Source of the DNA: Argopecten irradians
Taxonomy: Eukaryota; Mollusca; Bivalvia; Pectinida; Pectinidae
Direction of reading: 5' to 3'
Assembly (NCBI RefSeq): GCF_041381155.1
Contig: NC_091137.1
Coordinates: 12,395,765-12,459,764, forward strand
Length of the DNA: 64,000 nucleotides
Each line of letters opens with the position of its first letter. Position 1 is the stretch's first letter. Positions 45,613 to 59,100 of this stretch are shown here, piece by piece. Position numbers and translations under genes: made by a program. Below the pieces are notes generated by a model. It saw only the letters and a list, made by a program, of their open reading frames with translations. It did not search any database and was not told the origin of the DNA.

Positions 45613-48600
45613 TTTTAGGTCACCTGAGACAAAGTCTCAAGTGACCTATTCTAATCGCCTTTTGTCCGTCGCGCCCGTCCTATGTCCGTAAACAATTTAC
45701 ATTTTCGACTTCTTCTCCAAAAATGCTGAAGGAATTTCAATGAAATTTTGCACAAACCTTCTTAGGCATAAGGCCAATTAAAATTGTGAATTATATGGTC
45801 CCCATCCCCAAGGGGATGTGGGAGGGGCCAAAAGGGGTAAAATTGACTAAAATTTCAAAAATCTTCTTCTCCATTCACATATGTGGTGGAATCAAATACA
45901 TTTCATAGATAGAAAGGTCTTAAGGCCCTTTATAAAAAATATGAATTATATGACCCTGGGGTCTCTCGTTTCCCTTGGGGAGGGGGTTAAGTTTACTATA
46001 GTTTATATAGGGAAAACTCATTTTTGAGCATTATTTGGTCATTAGCCCACCATCATCAGATGGTGGGCTATTCAAATCGCCTTTCGTCCGTGGTCCGTCG
46101 TCCGTCCGTTAACAGTTCTTGTTACCTCTATTTCTCAGAAAGTACTGAAGGGATCTTTCTCAAATTTCATATACAGGTTCCCCTAGGACCCTAGTTGTGC
46201 ATATTGCATTTTGGGACTGATCGGTCAACAAGATGGCCGAATGGCGGCCATCATGGATTTTGATAGTTAAAGTTTGTTACCGCTATTTCTCAAAAAGTGC
46301 TGAAGGGATCTTTCTCAAATTTTATATATATGTTCCCCTAGGAGCCAAGTTGTGCATATTGCATTTTGGGACTGATCAGTCAACAAGATGGCCGACTGGC
46401 GGCCATCTTGTAATTTGATAGTTAAAGTTTGTTACCGCTATTTCTCAAAAAGTGCTGAAGGGATCTTTCTCAAATTTCATATATATGTTCCCCTAGGACC
46501 TTAGTTGTGCATATTGCATTTTGGGACCGATCGGTCAACAAGATGGCCGACTGGCGGCCATCTTGTAATTTGATAGTTAAAGTTTGTTACCGCTATTTCT
46601 CAAAAAGTGCTGAAGGGATCTTTCTCAAATTTCATATATATGTTCCCCTAGGACCCTAGTTGTGCATATTGCATTTTGGGACCGATCGGTCAACAAGATG
46701 GCCGACTGGCGGCCATCTTGGATTTTGATAGTTAAAGTTTGTTACTGCTATTTCTCAAAAAGTGCTAAAGGGATCTTTCTCAAATTTCATATACTGGTTC
46801 CCCTAGGACCCTAGTTGTGCATATTGCATTTTGGGACCGATCGGACGACAAGATGGCCGACAGGCAGCCATCTTGGATTTTGATAGTAAAAATTTGTTAT
46901 TGCTATTTCTCAAAAATTAATAAAGGGATCTTTCTCAAATTTCATATACAGGTTCCCCTAGGACCCTAGTTGTGCATATTGCATTTTGGGACTGATCGGT
47001 CAACAAGATGGCCGACTGGCGGCCATCATGGATTTTGATAGTTAAAGTTTGTTACCGCTATTTCTCAAAAAGTGCTGAAGGGATCTTTCTCAAGTTTCAT
47101 ATATATGTTCCCCTAGGACCTTAGTTGTGCATATTGCATTTTGGGACCGATCGGTCAACAAGATGGCCGACTGGCGGCCATCTTGGATTTTGATAGTTAA
47201 AGTTTGTTACTGCTATTTCTCAAAAAGTGCTGAAGGGATCTTTCTCAAATTTCATATACTGGTTCCCCTAAGACCCTAGTTGTGCATATTGCATTTTGGG
47301 ACCAATCGGTCGACAAGATGGCCGACAGGCGGCCATCTTAGATTTTGATAGTTAAAATTTGTTATTGCTATTTCTCAAAAATTAATAAAGGGATCTTTCT
47401 CAAATTTCATATACAGGTTCGCCTAGGACCCTAGTTGTGCATATTGCATTTTGGGACCGATCGGTCAACAAGATGGCCGACAGGCGTCCATTTTGGATTT
47501 TGATAGTTGAAGTTTGTTATCGCTATTTCTAAGAAAGTACTGAAGGGATCTTTCTCAAATTCCATGCATAGTTTCCCCTTGTACCCTAGTTTTGCATAGT
47601 ACCTGCATAGGACTGATCCATAATGCCTTTTGGGACTGATCAGTAAACAAGATGGCCAACCGGCCGCCATCTTAGATTTCATTGTTGAAGTTTGTTACCA
47701 CTTTTTCTTAGAAAGTACTATATATAGCGATCTGTCTCAAATTTTATATGCAGTGAGTTTGAAAAAGTTAGAAAAGCAAGGAAAAGATCCCTCTTTCCAT
47801 TGTCAGACATAGATCATTCTTTGGTGGGCGCCAAGATCCCTCTGGGATCTCTTGTTTTGTAATAGGAAATGAGTCAAGTATTGTCAGAATTATCAGTATA
47901 AAATGGCCATTGAATCTGTTTTTCAAATTTTCCATGACTGACCCCCAGGGGCCTTAGGGCGGGGTCAAATACGCTGAAACTTCAAAAATCTTCCTCTGAA
48001 GTTCTGGAAAAGGTAGAACCATATACTCTTCATAGATGGAAAGATCGTAAGGTCTTTTACAAAATATGTGAATTATATGACCCTGGGGTCTCACATTTCC
48101 CCCCTGGGGGCAGAGGGGTTGCCATGGGGCCAAAAGGGACAAATAGGCTAAAACTTTAAAAATCTTCTTTTAAATTCTGGAAATGGTAGAATCAAATACT
48201 CTTTATAGATGGAAAGGTCTTAAGGTGTTTTATGAAGTGTGAACTATATGACCCTGGGGTCTCACGCATCCCCTTGGGGAGGGGGTCAAGTTTACTTTAG
48301 TTTATGTATAAAAAACACATTTATGAACATTATTTGCTCAATTTTCATAGGAAATGAGTGACACTTGATTAGAATTATTAGCCTGATATATAGTATTTTA
48401 ACATCCATATTAGTCCTCGTTGACCTCCTTGGGGACTAGAGGGGCGGGCCCAAGCAGAGTCAAAATGACTTAAAATTTCAAAAAATCTTCCGAGTTCACA
48501 GGTTTGATGGAAGCAAATACTCTTCATAATTTAAAAAGTTAAATTTATTAAATTACTGACCGACTTCAAGGGCCAGTATATTAGTGTTTTCATGTCTTTG

Positions 48601-48654
48601 TTTCATTCTATATCCGAACTCAGGTGACCGTTAAGGCCCATGGGCTTCTTGTTT
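45613..48654 (+). mobile_element. Helitron-like element, family C, copy C2, interrupted by a complete family B element
   Basis: Same ends as C1. Unlike C1 it keeps the 5' body (45700-46041: ATGGTCCCCATCCCC, GTCTCTCGTTTCCC monomers). Family C resumes after the B insertion at about 47858 (GTAATAGGAAATGAGTCAAG) and ends at CTCAGGTGACCGTTAAGGCC, GCCCATGGGC, TTCTTGTTT. Confidence 0.72.
46042..47857 (+). mobile_element. Helitron-like element, family B, copy B5, nested in C2
   Basis: Complete: TTAGCCCACCATCATCAGAT start with GCCCACCATC / GATGGTGGGC stem, TCGTCCGTGGTCCGTCG, about ten monomers, GGGCGCCAAGATCCC, the ATCCCTCTGGGAT hairpin and CTCTTGTTT. The join reads TTTGGTCAT|TAGCCC on the left and CTTGTTT|TGTAATAGG on the right, with no target-site duplication visible. 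This agrees with insertion of a Helentron-type element between T residues. Alternating monomer variants (CTGGCGGCCATC, CAGGCGGCCATC) suggest a two-monomer higher-order unit. Confidence 0.78.
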
Positions 48655-51600
48655 ATATTCTGTTCAGCTGGGTTGATACGTTTTATTCTGAAATCTACCA
48701 CATTACTTCTGTGGATGTAATTTGGCTTTTTTTTAGAATAAGGGAGCAATATGAGTATCCTATACACTATATCATGTACCCCACCATTATTGACTTCAGT
48801 CATGATTTCTATGTTTTAGTAGAGTGAATTAATGCACCAATTTCAGAGTTTAATTAAACATTCAGGTTTTGGTTGTGATATCTTTTACAACATTTGTTAT
48901 GAAATGTACAAATGTTCATACCTTAAACATTTTATAGTCTACAATTAGCTATCATTTGAAAGTTCCTTTTCAACTCAACTTTGTTATGAAACGGTTAGAC
49001 TACACATTGATTGGTTACAGACGTTGTGTGTTTGATTGGTAAGGCTACACATTGATTGACTTTGCTACAATCGAATATAAATCCTAGGTTGAACCATTTC
49101 TATAAAGGTTTGTATCTTTTTGTTGGACATGATAAATTCACTGCGAGAGGAGTTGCCAACGGAATCTAGTCAACATGTCAGCACTTGTGTTCAACAGATC
49201 AGGATACAAGATAAAATACTATCATGAAAATGCCGTAAACTTTTAGAACTTGCTAGTTAAATTCTTGTATTTCGTTTTCTGTGTACATACTGTTTGACCA
49301 GGAAAAACATGTGGACACTGCAGGTCTGAGGTGCCTTTTGTATTTTACAGAATTTTCATGTCCTTTTGTTGTACTAGAATTTTCTTCATTAGATAACAAT
49401 GCATGCTATATGTTATTTATTATGTATACTCAATACCGTCTGAAATTAAATTACTTGACTGTGAGGAGGTTTAAGTTGAATTTTTAGTAAAGATTTGAAT
49501 CCTTAGTGACTTAACAATCAGCTGATTGATCCAGCCTAATTGTATTGTAATATTTGATATTTAATTAGCAATCAAATGTACTTTTAATGTAAATGTATCG
49601 GTGATATACTCAGGTGATATTTTGAGTACTCTAAACATTTATCTTTATCCTATATACACCACTTAAAAATAATAAATTCAATCCATAATAGTTATATGAG
49701 TCTTCTTTCTTTTATATGTATATAAAAATTACTGATTATTTAATTGAATAACATATCACATATAGTTACATGAAGACTTATTGCTCATAGTGGAATGCAA
49801 CTGTAAATGATAAGGGGAGAGTACAGTCACTAAATGCCAAGTCCTCATCATTCAAGGTTGATAGTCCATTTCTAATATTTACATGGAGAGTAACTTGACC
49901 TACAAGCTATCGACAGAACTTAATATTGAAAGATTTAAGCTCCTGTGACTTTGAACAAAGGTCAAGGTTGTTTATGTGAGCAAACTTTTTTAGCTCTTCA
50001 TCCCAGCTAGCTACAGCCACATTATCACGTCCCCAGGCTGCTAGGTTGTTACTGACAAGAAATTCTCAAACAATTTTAGCCTTTTTCACTGCCATGGCTT
50101 TGAATGAAGGACAAGGTTGTTTATAAGAACAAACTTGGTAGCTCTTCATTGCAGCAAACTAAAGTCACAATATCAGGTCTACAGCTATTTTTCTGTTGTT
50201 ACACTGAATGAAGGTCAAAGGTATTCTGTTTAAATTTTTAGAACAAATTAATTGGTTTGCCCTTCATCCCAGCATGCCATGGGCCTTACATCAGGTCTTT
50301 GAGAAGTTGTTAAAAAGGGAAGATTTGATGTCAAATGGACGGATTTCTTATCACGGCATGAGATCACATAGTCTTTCAGCAGGTGACCAAAAACAGAAGT
50401 TATAACAAAAATGAAGATTCTATTTCATTTTATTATATACTTATACACTATACATCAAATATCACAGTTGTCAATGATAGGGTGAATGGCCTACATTTAC
50501 ATTTTCATGATTCTCAAAAGACACATAATTAGCCAGCTTCCTGCTGTTCCTCTGGACCCAGTTAGGGCATATCTTATCCTCATACCATATCTTCTGTTAG
50601 TACTTTACATGACTATTTTCTAATAGGGAATTTGAGCAAATGCATGAAAGCAATTTGGTAGTGCAAATTTTCAACTTGTTTGTGTTGTAAATCGAAACCA
50701 TGGATAATGTGCAAAATTGAAATGGAGAAGTATTTGTGAAATTATCAGCAAACAGATGTAGCTTACCTATCGTATTCACAAAAATTTAACCTATATAAAA
50801 ATAACCATGTAAACAGTATGTATATCAATTCTACCGTGCAGATATATATAGTATATATGTATACAGTGTATCGCTCTTATTATGCTTACAACATATCAGT
50901 CACTTAAGCTCCAACACGGCAGGGAACTGCTCTAAATTTCAAATTAACCATAGTTCCTGCTGCTTACTGAGCACATGATCTGCCGTGATGAATCTTATCA
51001 TTAATACATGTAGTACATTGTATACATATCACACCAATCTACACTTACTAACTATACCATCTTAATTCTTATCCAACAACAAACATCTGTGACTTGGTGA
51101 TCACAAACAATTTCACCTCGTCTTCGAAAATCACAAATAGTTCATCCCTCATAGGTGATAATACAGATAGATTTTGAAATTAACATACTTTACATATTAA
51201 ATGAAGATATTTTATCACTCTGGAATATTCCTTTCAATGAAAGAGATTGAAGCTAAAACTGAAAGTAAAATGCAGCAAACAAACCCAAAATTTACACAAA
51301 AATCACAAATGAAATTAAGATAAATATAGACATATAAATTAATTGTTACTCTGTCTCAGCGATTTGTCATCACCTTGTCCTGATTTCACTGGAAAGTATC
51401 ACTTGTATTACTATTAGTAATATTCTTAGTAAACAAACAACAGTTATGTAAATACTTCCTGGTAAACAATTACCAGTAACGTAGATACTTCCTGACTGCC
51501 TTTTACAATGTACAATTTTACAAGTTTTCAATTATGAGTCACATGCTAATTTATAGTGTTAAAACTATTTTTGAAATTAAAGCCAAACTGGAAATCAGAT

Positions 51601-51768
51601 TGATAAAAACCATGAAAAATGAATCAATACAGTATTCACAAAAAGTTATCTACAATGTAGGTTGTATAAGGTCACAAAAATAAGAATTCTGTGTCGTGAA
51701 TAGTGAAATCAGAAAGTCAATCAAACACAATAGGCTCTCATGGCCTGTACCATTGATGAGGTTAGGAT
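48655..51768. other. Mostly unique AT-rich DNA, right part of duplicate copy 2
   Basis: Counterpart of 31784-34861 with a few substitutions, one small insertion near 49880 and others. No supported gene; carries the same isolated ATTGG units (about 49007-49060) and the three diverged 130-bp units. Confidence 0.5.
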
Positions 51769-52951
51769 ATACAATGTTTGAAGAGGTTGAAGGTTTAAAT
51801 TTTAAAGAACTCGCATTAGAAATAACAAACTTTCTTTTCATTATAAGTAAAAGTAAATCCCCCTCTCAATATCATGAGAAAATCTGCTTTCTGAAAACAT
51901 TTTGGATAGGTGAGTAAGTGACTTAATAAAACTCTATACTGTATTATGTACAATGATGATAACCATTGAATAGTTATTCAAGGTGGAAAAAAAGTGTTTT
52001 TTAAATAAAATACAACAATCAAAATGTGAATTGTACCAGAACCCAATGAAGATGATTACAATTTTTGAGAAGCATGTAGATCATCTGATATTTTTGACAT
52101 ATGCATTTACACATTATGATGCATTTCTATTTATGCGTTATATATATTATTGCGATCACTGTTCATAGGCATGTACCACCAATATCTGTATACCCACGAA
52201 ATGACTTGAAAGCTCAAAAACACAAAAGAAAGTTCCAATAAATAAGTCATGTTATATAGTACATGTTAGGTAAGTGTATATGTTCTGCCAATGATGTTTG
52301 AGCATGTACGGGTAGAGCAATTGTATCAATAAGCAACAGAGATGAATCATAGAAATTTTATTGGTTTCTGTGACTTGTTCACTAACCAGAAAATAAAGTA
52401 CATCAAATCTGGTAATAAGCATATGATTGAATTTAATTGCACTAATTAATTCAATTATGTCATGCCATATTGGTCCAATGATCGTGTCCTTCTTCATTCT
52501 GATTAAAATCGAGATATATTGCTACACTGTCCAAAAATGTAACAAATGAATCTTTTCTTACAACATATCATAGTAATAGCAACAAATATGAAAGCATTAT
52601 TCTCCCTTTTTAGCAGCAAAAAAAAAAACAAACAAAAAAACAATATATGTGCCCAAGTTCATAACAGACTGTCATTAATTGTAACGGCTCCAAGTAGGAA
52701 GTAGCAACTATATATTTATTATAAATGTAAAATCAAACAAAATAACTTGTCACATTAAATCAGCACTGAAACACTAGAGCACTATCCCATAACACAACAG
52801 ATTTGTCCACATAAAATCAAGGTATTTCTTTACTTTATAGTTTAAACACAGAATAGTCCTTCAGTGAAATCAACAGTTTTGTACAGTTGATGGTTTGACA
52901 ACACAACTTCAATATTTTACAGAAACGTTTGTGTAAATGGTGACCGGTATC
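51769..52951. other. Region downstream of the TAX1BP1-like gene
   Basis: Contains the presumed 3'UTR of the minus-strand gene (about 52715-52951). An A-rich run lies at 52619-52640. Other short stop-free stretches show nothing recognisable. Confidence 0.5.
52715..52720 (-). terminator. Possible poly(A) signal of the TAX1BP1-like gene
   Basis: TTTATT on the plus strand gives AATAAA on the minus strand about 235 bases after the stop codon. Confidence 0.4.
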
Positions 52952-53168
52952 TTACATAGTCTCCTCATCCTGCTCCTCTAGGTGCTTGTTGACGTGGTAC
53001 TGAAATTCATTGTCGTTACAGTTCTCCACAAGCTTTTGACAGATCGGGCAGATTTTACCGACATGTCCCAAAACATGATCATCAAAGTTCTTATCATCAA
53101 TATCTGCTGAGAAAGATTCACTACACACAGGGCAAATTTTCATGGCCTCTCCAATGGCATCCTCAAAT
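52952..53168 (-). CDS. TAX1BP1: Zinc-finger exon of the TAX1BP1-like gene
   Basis: Two C2H2 fingers: CPVCSESFS...HVLGH and CPICQKLV...HVNKH, both C-x2-C...H-x3-H, separated by a short linker as in TAX1BP1. The second is the type that binds ubiquitin in the family. The frame ends in TAA at 52954-52952 after an acidic tail EEQDEETM. Confidence 0.88.
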
Positions 53169-56100
53169 CTGTTCAATAAAAAATACATTACTAGGGTCGT
53201 GGAAAAAATTCAGTAGCACTGGAAGGCCTAAAAGTAAAACTTCTTATGACATAACTTGAACGTGGATATTAGTTTGTAAATAAAAACATCAAAGTCAAAC
53301 ACACATTGCCCAAATCTACCAGTAATGTGGAATATGACTTTAACCTTTAACTTTTTAGTCAAAGCTAAAGGTTTTACAAAAGAAAGACCTGTGCCCAATG
53401 AAATACATAGTCTCATGTAAACAGAGAACACTTACTTCTCTTCTGGTGGACCAGCCACAGGGGGTGCTGAGGGAACCACCGTGTCCATTTCAAGATCAGC
53501 CATCAGTTCACCTATAAATCACAGTGTAACGTAAATTTTGAGGATAAGAAATAACAAGTAATGTTTGCTTAATTAATATATTAAAGTTATTAATCAATTG
53601 AAGGCATATGGATATACATAAGTACACATCTAGATAATGGAACAGTTATTCTCCCAATTCCCCTGAAATTTCTATGTTGTAATCTTCAAATTCATCAGTC
53701 AATGATTAAGTTCAACAAATCAAGCAACTATTTGTAAATATTTTAAACAACATACCAGCTACCAATTAATTTGGACTGATCACAGAGTGAATCATGCAAA
53801 AAATGACTGAATTCTTTATAATTTTATGAACTCTCTCAGTTAATTAATCAGCAGCACAATTTAGTTGGATATGAGAATGAAAATGAGAATGCCTTTCAAC
53901 AAACACACTTACCACTGCTAGGCATGACAGCAGCCATCTTGGCCGTGTGGAGGCGTTCAGGCACCAGAGGGGCTGGGAGTGGTTTCAGCGGGTTGGACAG
54001 ATTTACTCCAGTGGCCTGTGATTGTAGAGGACTGATAGCAGACTGGGGGTATCTCAGACGTTCCAGGGGCCTGTGTTCCTTACAAGGAAGCTGTGGAGGT
54101 GGTACCTCAGCTGTGTAGGGCTGGCGGGTCGGATGGGGGTATACTAAGGGATAACACATTGGCATGGTCCCTGGGGGGTACATCATGTTTGGGGGCAGGC
54201 GGCCTACAGGACCCTGGGGAGGCATAGGATACCCTTTTAGAGCCTCAGCTCCAGGGGGACAAACTGGTCTCTGTCACAGATATTTATGTTTAATGCATAA
54301 TGCAACAGAAGAAAGCAAAGCAGCCATTTCATTTTCAAGTTTCCGATTTTCAAATCTCTTAAAACCTAAGAAAGGTGACATTAATTACATTATGTTTAAG
54401 ACAGATTCATTAAAAATACAAATGGTTTTATGTTGAAGGAACCTGCACAAGTTTATAATTATATATTAACTATCAAAGGAACTTATCATAAACAATCTTT
54501 CCTAATCAAGACATACTCCATCATACTTTACATACAAAAACTTGTCAACTTACATCACAGTGAATGTTAGCATCTCGCAATTTTACTTCCAATTCAGCAA
54601 TTTTCTTCTCTTTTTCAGAAACATATTTCTGAAACACCGAAAACGACACGTGTACTTGGTATTATTTCTGTTGACAATTCATTTGTAAAGGAGAGATAAA
54701 ATACTGGTAATGAATTCACAGTTCAGATTATGTAAATAACATTACAATATAAGTATAGCTCCTGATAGATTGCTATCTTACCTCCAATGACCGAACACGA
54801 ATCTCATTTGCTGATGAGGCCTCCTCAATACGAATACGGAGACGATTTGTCTCTTCATCTTTCTTGCGCATTTCTTCATGGAAATGCTTCCGAAGAGTGT
54901 CTGTTTTGGCTTTCTCCTCTACGTATAGATTTTTGTACCTATACATAAACAACAAATGCATATTAGAACATTTTTAATTAAATTATATCATACTATTAGT
55001 ACTTATATCTGTAGTTTCTTTTACATTGAAGTTAGCTACTTATCATTAAATTATGCATTTCAAAACATCAATGTTTTCATTTGTAAGAAATTCTCAAAAA
55101 ACAAGACGGACTCCAAGAAGAAAGTAGATATTTGAAGCTGTCTTCCAGCTTCAGTTACAGTACACTTACTTTAACTTCTTCTCCTGGCGTTTCCTTAATT
55201 CCTCTCCCATTGTCTCCAGATCCATCTCCAGCTGACTAGCAGTGCTAGTCTTTCTAGAATCTAAATAAAAGCAAATTCAAATCAACTACTATCATGAAAT
55301 GCAGTATACATGATAAAATGAGTTCTAAACCTTTAAAAGAACTATGGACATTTAAATTCCTCACATCTCTGGCATGGCTCACTTGGCCACCATGATACTT
55401 CTCGTTAAAAAGTGTTTCAAATTTCACAAGTTTACCACAGCAGAAAATATGATGCCAAAGATATGTTTTATCTATCCGTGCCAGGAGTTAACCAGAAAGG
55501 TAATTAATCTGTTTACCAGTTGAGGAGGCTGACATCACTGGAACTTCCCTCACACATGTCTCACTGGACACAGATCCCTCAGATATACTTCTCTCCATCT
55601 TCTTTGTCTTTCCTATATACAACAGATACCATATAAGTACATGACTTGCAATCTCACAATGAACAAAGAATGGCCCTACATCATACATATTGAACAAAAA
55701 ATGGCCCTGAATCATACATAATGAAAAAGGAATGACCCTACATCATACACAATGAACAAAGAAATGGCCCAACATCATACATAATGAACAGAGAAATGGC
55801 ACTACATCATACATAATGAACAAAGAAATGGCCCTACATCATACATAATGAACACAGAAATGGCCCTACATCATACATAATGAACAAAGAAATGGCCCTA
55901 CATCATACACAATAAACAAAGAATGGCCCTACATCATACACAATAAACAAAGAATGGCCCTACATCATACATGATGGACAAAGAATGGCCCTACATCATA
56001 CACAATAAACAAAGAATGGCCCTACATCATACATAATGAACAAAGAAATGGCCCTACATCATACACAATGAACAAAGAATGGCCCTACATCATACATAAT

Positions 56101-59100
56101 GAACAAAGAATGACCCTACATCATACCAAATGAACAAAGAATGGCCCTACATCATACATAATGAACAAAGAATGACCCTACATAATTAACAAAGAATGGC
56201 CCTACATCATTTAACAGCTATGACCTCAAAATTATCAACATATGTTCTAAACAAATTATACAAAGCTTCATCTGAGGGGTTTGTTGGCCTTCTGGTAATA
56301 AAGATTTATAGATTCAAGAAAGCAAGATATCAGAGTTGTAATAATTGATCATTTGAGATGAGGCATACAAACAACAATATTCAAAACACACTTACTCTTT
56401 TCGCTCATTTTCCCTAGTTTCTTTTGAAGCTTTTTATTTTCAATGTACAGTGTCTTGTACTCAGTTGAGCTCATATTTAGTCTTTCTTTGAGGTCTTCAT
56501 TTTCACGTACAAGTTCCTTGATGTTTTGCTTATATTCTTTCTGTATAAAAGAAAAGGATTTTATACTAAATGTTAACTACATGCAGTAAAATATGTTCGT
56601 AACTAACACACAACAAATTCATGGTTATAACACAGTCAAATTATACAAGAACTAATTCAATTAAAGTGTATTTCTCTTTTCATACATTAGAACAGTTATA
56701 TTGTACATATAGAATATGACGTCAAAATATTTAATCAGTGAAATGGGTAAAAGTCATTCATATGAACAAAACTGGTAGTTTTTACAGGTTATTTTTAGAC
56801 ATGTTTGCTTCACTCTACCCTGAAATCCACTTACAGCCTTTTTGGCCATTTCTGTATGAAGTTGGCCATTACTTTGCTCTACCCTGGAGTACCGTTCCTT
56901 CAGAGTTTTCTGGGCCATCTGTAGACAGTGAAGTGAGCTGAGGGAGCTCTCTGTCATGTCACTGCTTTTTCCAAGCTTCTCATTCAACGCTGCATTTTCC
57001 ATTTCAATTTTGGCCTTCTCCTGCAAAATCAAATTTCTCTATTATATTGAATAGTATCATCATATATTTGTCATCAAGGCTCTAACTTGAAGTTCTAACT
57101 CCTCTCAAAATTTAAATATCACTGGTTTGGCTTGAATGTTCCCAATATTTTGTTAGGTAGTGAGATATTTGTGTTGTCTCGTTGTAACTGACTGATTACT
57201 GGGCAGTGTCTAGCCATGCCTTGTGCTATTAAAGGCATGTGTACCTATTCGATTTTGTAGCAAATGCCATAGCATAAACAATACAAAATGCAAAAGCCAT
57301 GTGTGGTACCTGGACAGTTTGATTGGTGATCTGTCAATAGTGGGACTCTTGTAAATATTGAGCTACTTGGTCACCAGTTATTGCTCTGGTCAAAAACCGT
57401 TAAGACTTGTATGTTGATGTCACACTACCCAAAATGAAACACTTGTAGGTATTTGATATTATAAGGAATTTTAGCAATACAAACTAAACAGGTCCTCAAC
57501 AATTCTGTACTTAATCTGTTCATGGTCATTCAAATTTCAATATGTAGTTTTTGTTTCTCACTCAGACAATGCCATTTAATGAATTTTATCGAAAACAATG
57601 TCAAAACATAAAATTTTTAAAATGTTTGACAAAAAACCTCTTGATATATATATATATATTTTCAACCAACAGACTTTTTATCAAATTTATCAGTCTAGTT
57701 GACTAGAATCAAAGAACAAATTAAAGGAAAAACCAGAGTAGTAGAAGAAAATTTACTAAACCAGACAAACAACCTTATACCTTCACAGATCTATTCCCTC
57801 TATGTGAGTTACCTGCTTTTTGGAGTACATTTATACATCAATTGTTACATAATAAGTTAATATCTGTTATTTTATCTGAAAAATCTGACATTATGCTTTC
57901 AAACTTTCGACATCAATTATAATGTACAATTAATACCAGTCTGCAAGAAAAGATAACTCTGTAATATGCAAAGACAGAATTGAAGAAACAGAGCCTGCCT
58001 GCACCTTGTCACCTACCTACAGACCAATCATTGGCCATTTAAATCTCACCTTTTTAACAGACTCTAGCTCGCTGTTGATAGCTTCTACGTCACTCGCCAA
58101 GTGATTGGACTCACGGATCAGTCGGTCCTGTTCCTGCTTCAACACATAGCATGTGCTCTCTGACTTCTACAAGATCCACAAGTAATCAGATAATAAACCA
58201 ACCATTATTTACTAACATGTCACAGTATATATCATGTGCTCTCTGACTTCTACAAGATCCACAAGTAATCAGATAATAAACCAACCATTATTTACTAACA
58301 TGTCACAGTATATATCGTATATATCATGTGCTCTCTGACTTCTACAAGATCCACAAGTAATCAGATAATAAACCAACCATTATTTACTAACATGTCACAG
58401 TATATATCATGTGCTCTCTGACTTCTACAAGATCCACAAGTAATCAGATAATAAACCAACCATTATTTACTAACATGTCACAGTATATATCGTATACAAA
58501 ATTAAAATATGTTAATGTCATTCTGCCTACGTGCATAGGCTCTTTGATGAGCTCTTTTTTCCTGGAATTTTATGGGGAAAATAACAATTGGAATTTAGTT
58601 ATCAAACAACCGAGGCTTAAAGTTAGAACAGAAATTATTATTTTGTTGCAAATTAACAACTGGATACAAATTATCTGCAATGTGTGCAGTTACCTCTAAG
58701 TCGGAAGACATCTTCTCCTTTGTTTCTTCATAAGACCGCATCTCCTCAGCCATGAGTGTCTTCGTGTTTTCTGCTGCTTCAAGTTTATTCTCTGTGTTCC
58801 TTAGACGTTCTATTAGCTCTTCAATGTGATCCTATCAACAAAATTAATAGTGAATAGAACTGATCAATGCTTTATACAAAATCTATTCACATTCCCCAAA
58901 AGATGTTTCTGACCAAATTTGGTCAAAATCCAATAAGAACTTTATGACTAGTACTAGTAGTGTTTTGAAGTGTTTTGAAGGAATTTTTCCTCTATTTCCC
59001 CCTCTTGACCAATTTCCGCCCTTTATGACTCCTGCCCAACTGGAGGGTCAGAGTAACCATTTATACAAAATCTGTTCCCCTTCCCATACAAATATTTTAC

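Larger units (their letters stand above)
34862..51768 (+). repeat. Tandem segmental duplication, copy 2 (about 16.9 kb)
   Basis: Begins AGAGCATATCTAGTAGTATC and ends GATGAGGTTAGG at 51768, after which unique DNA (TATACAATGTTTGAAGAGG) follows. Extra length against copy 1: one more block of 28-bp arrays, about 0.75 kb more of the 25-bp array, and about 1.4 kb of family C/B sequence that copy 1 lacks. Confidence 0.93.

Noticed and set aside
51696-51917. 73-codon plus-strand frame just right of the duplication
   Set aside because: No recognisable similarity, starts inside duplicated DNA and ends in unique DNA, so it is created by the joint.
55488-55715. 75-codon minus-strand frame around exon 55612-55517 as a separate small gene
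   Set aside because: Its middle is an exon of the TAX1BP1-like gene with good splice sites on both sides; the rest is intron.
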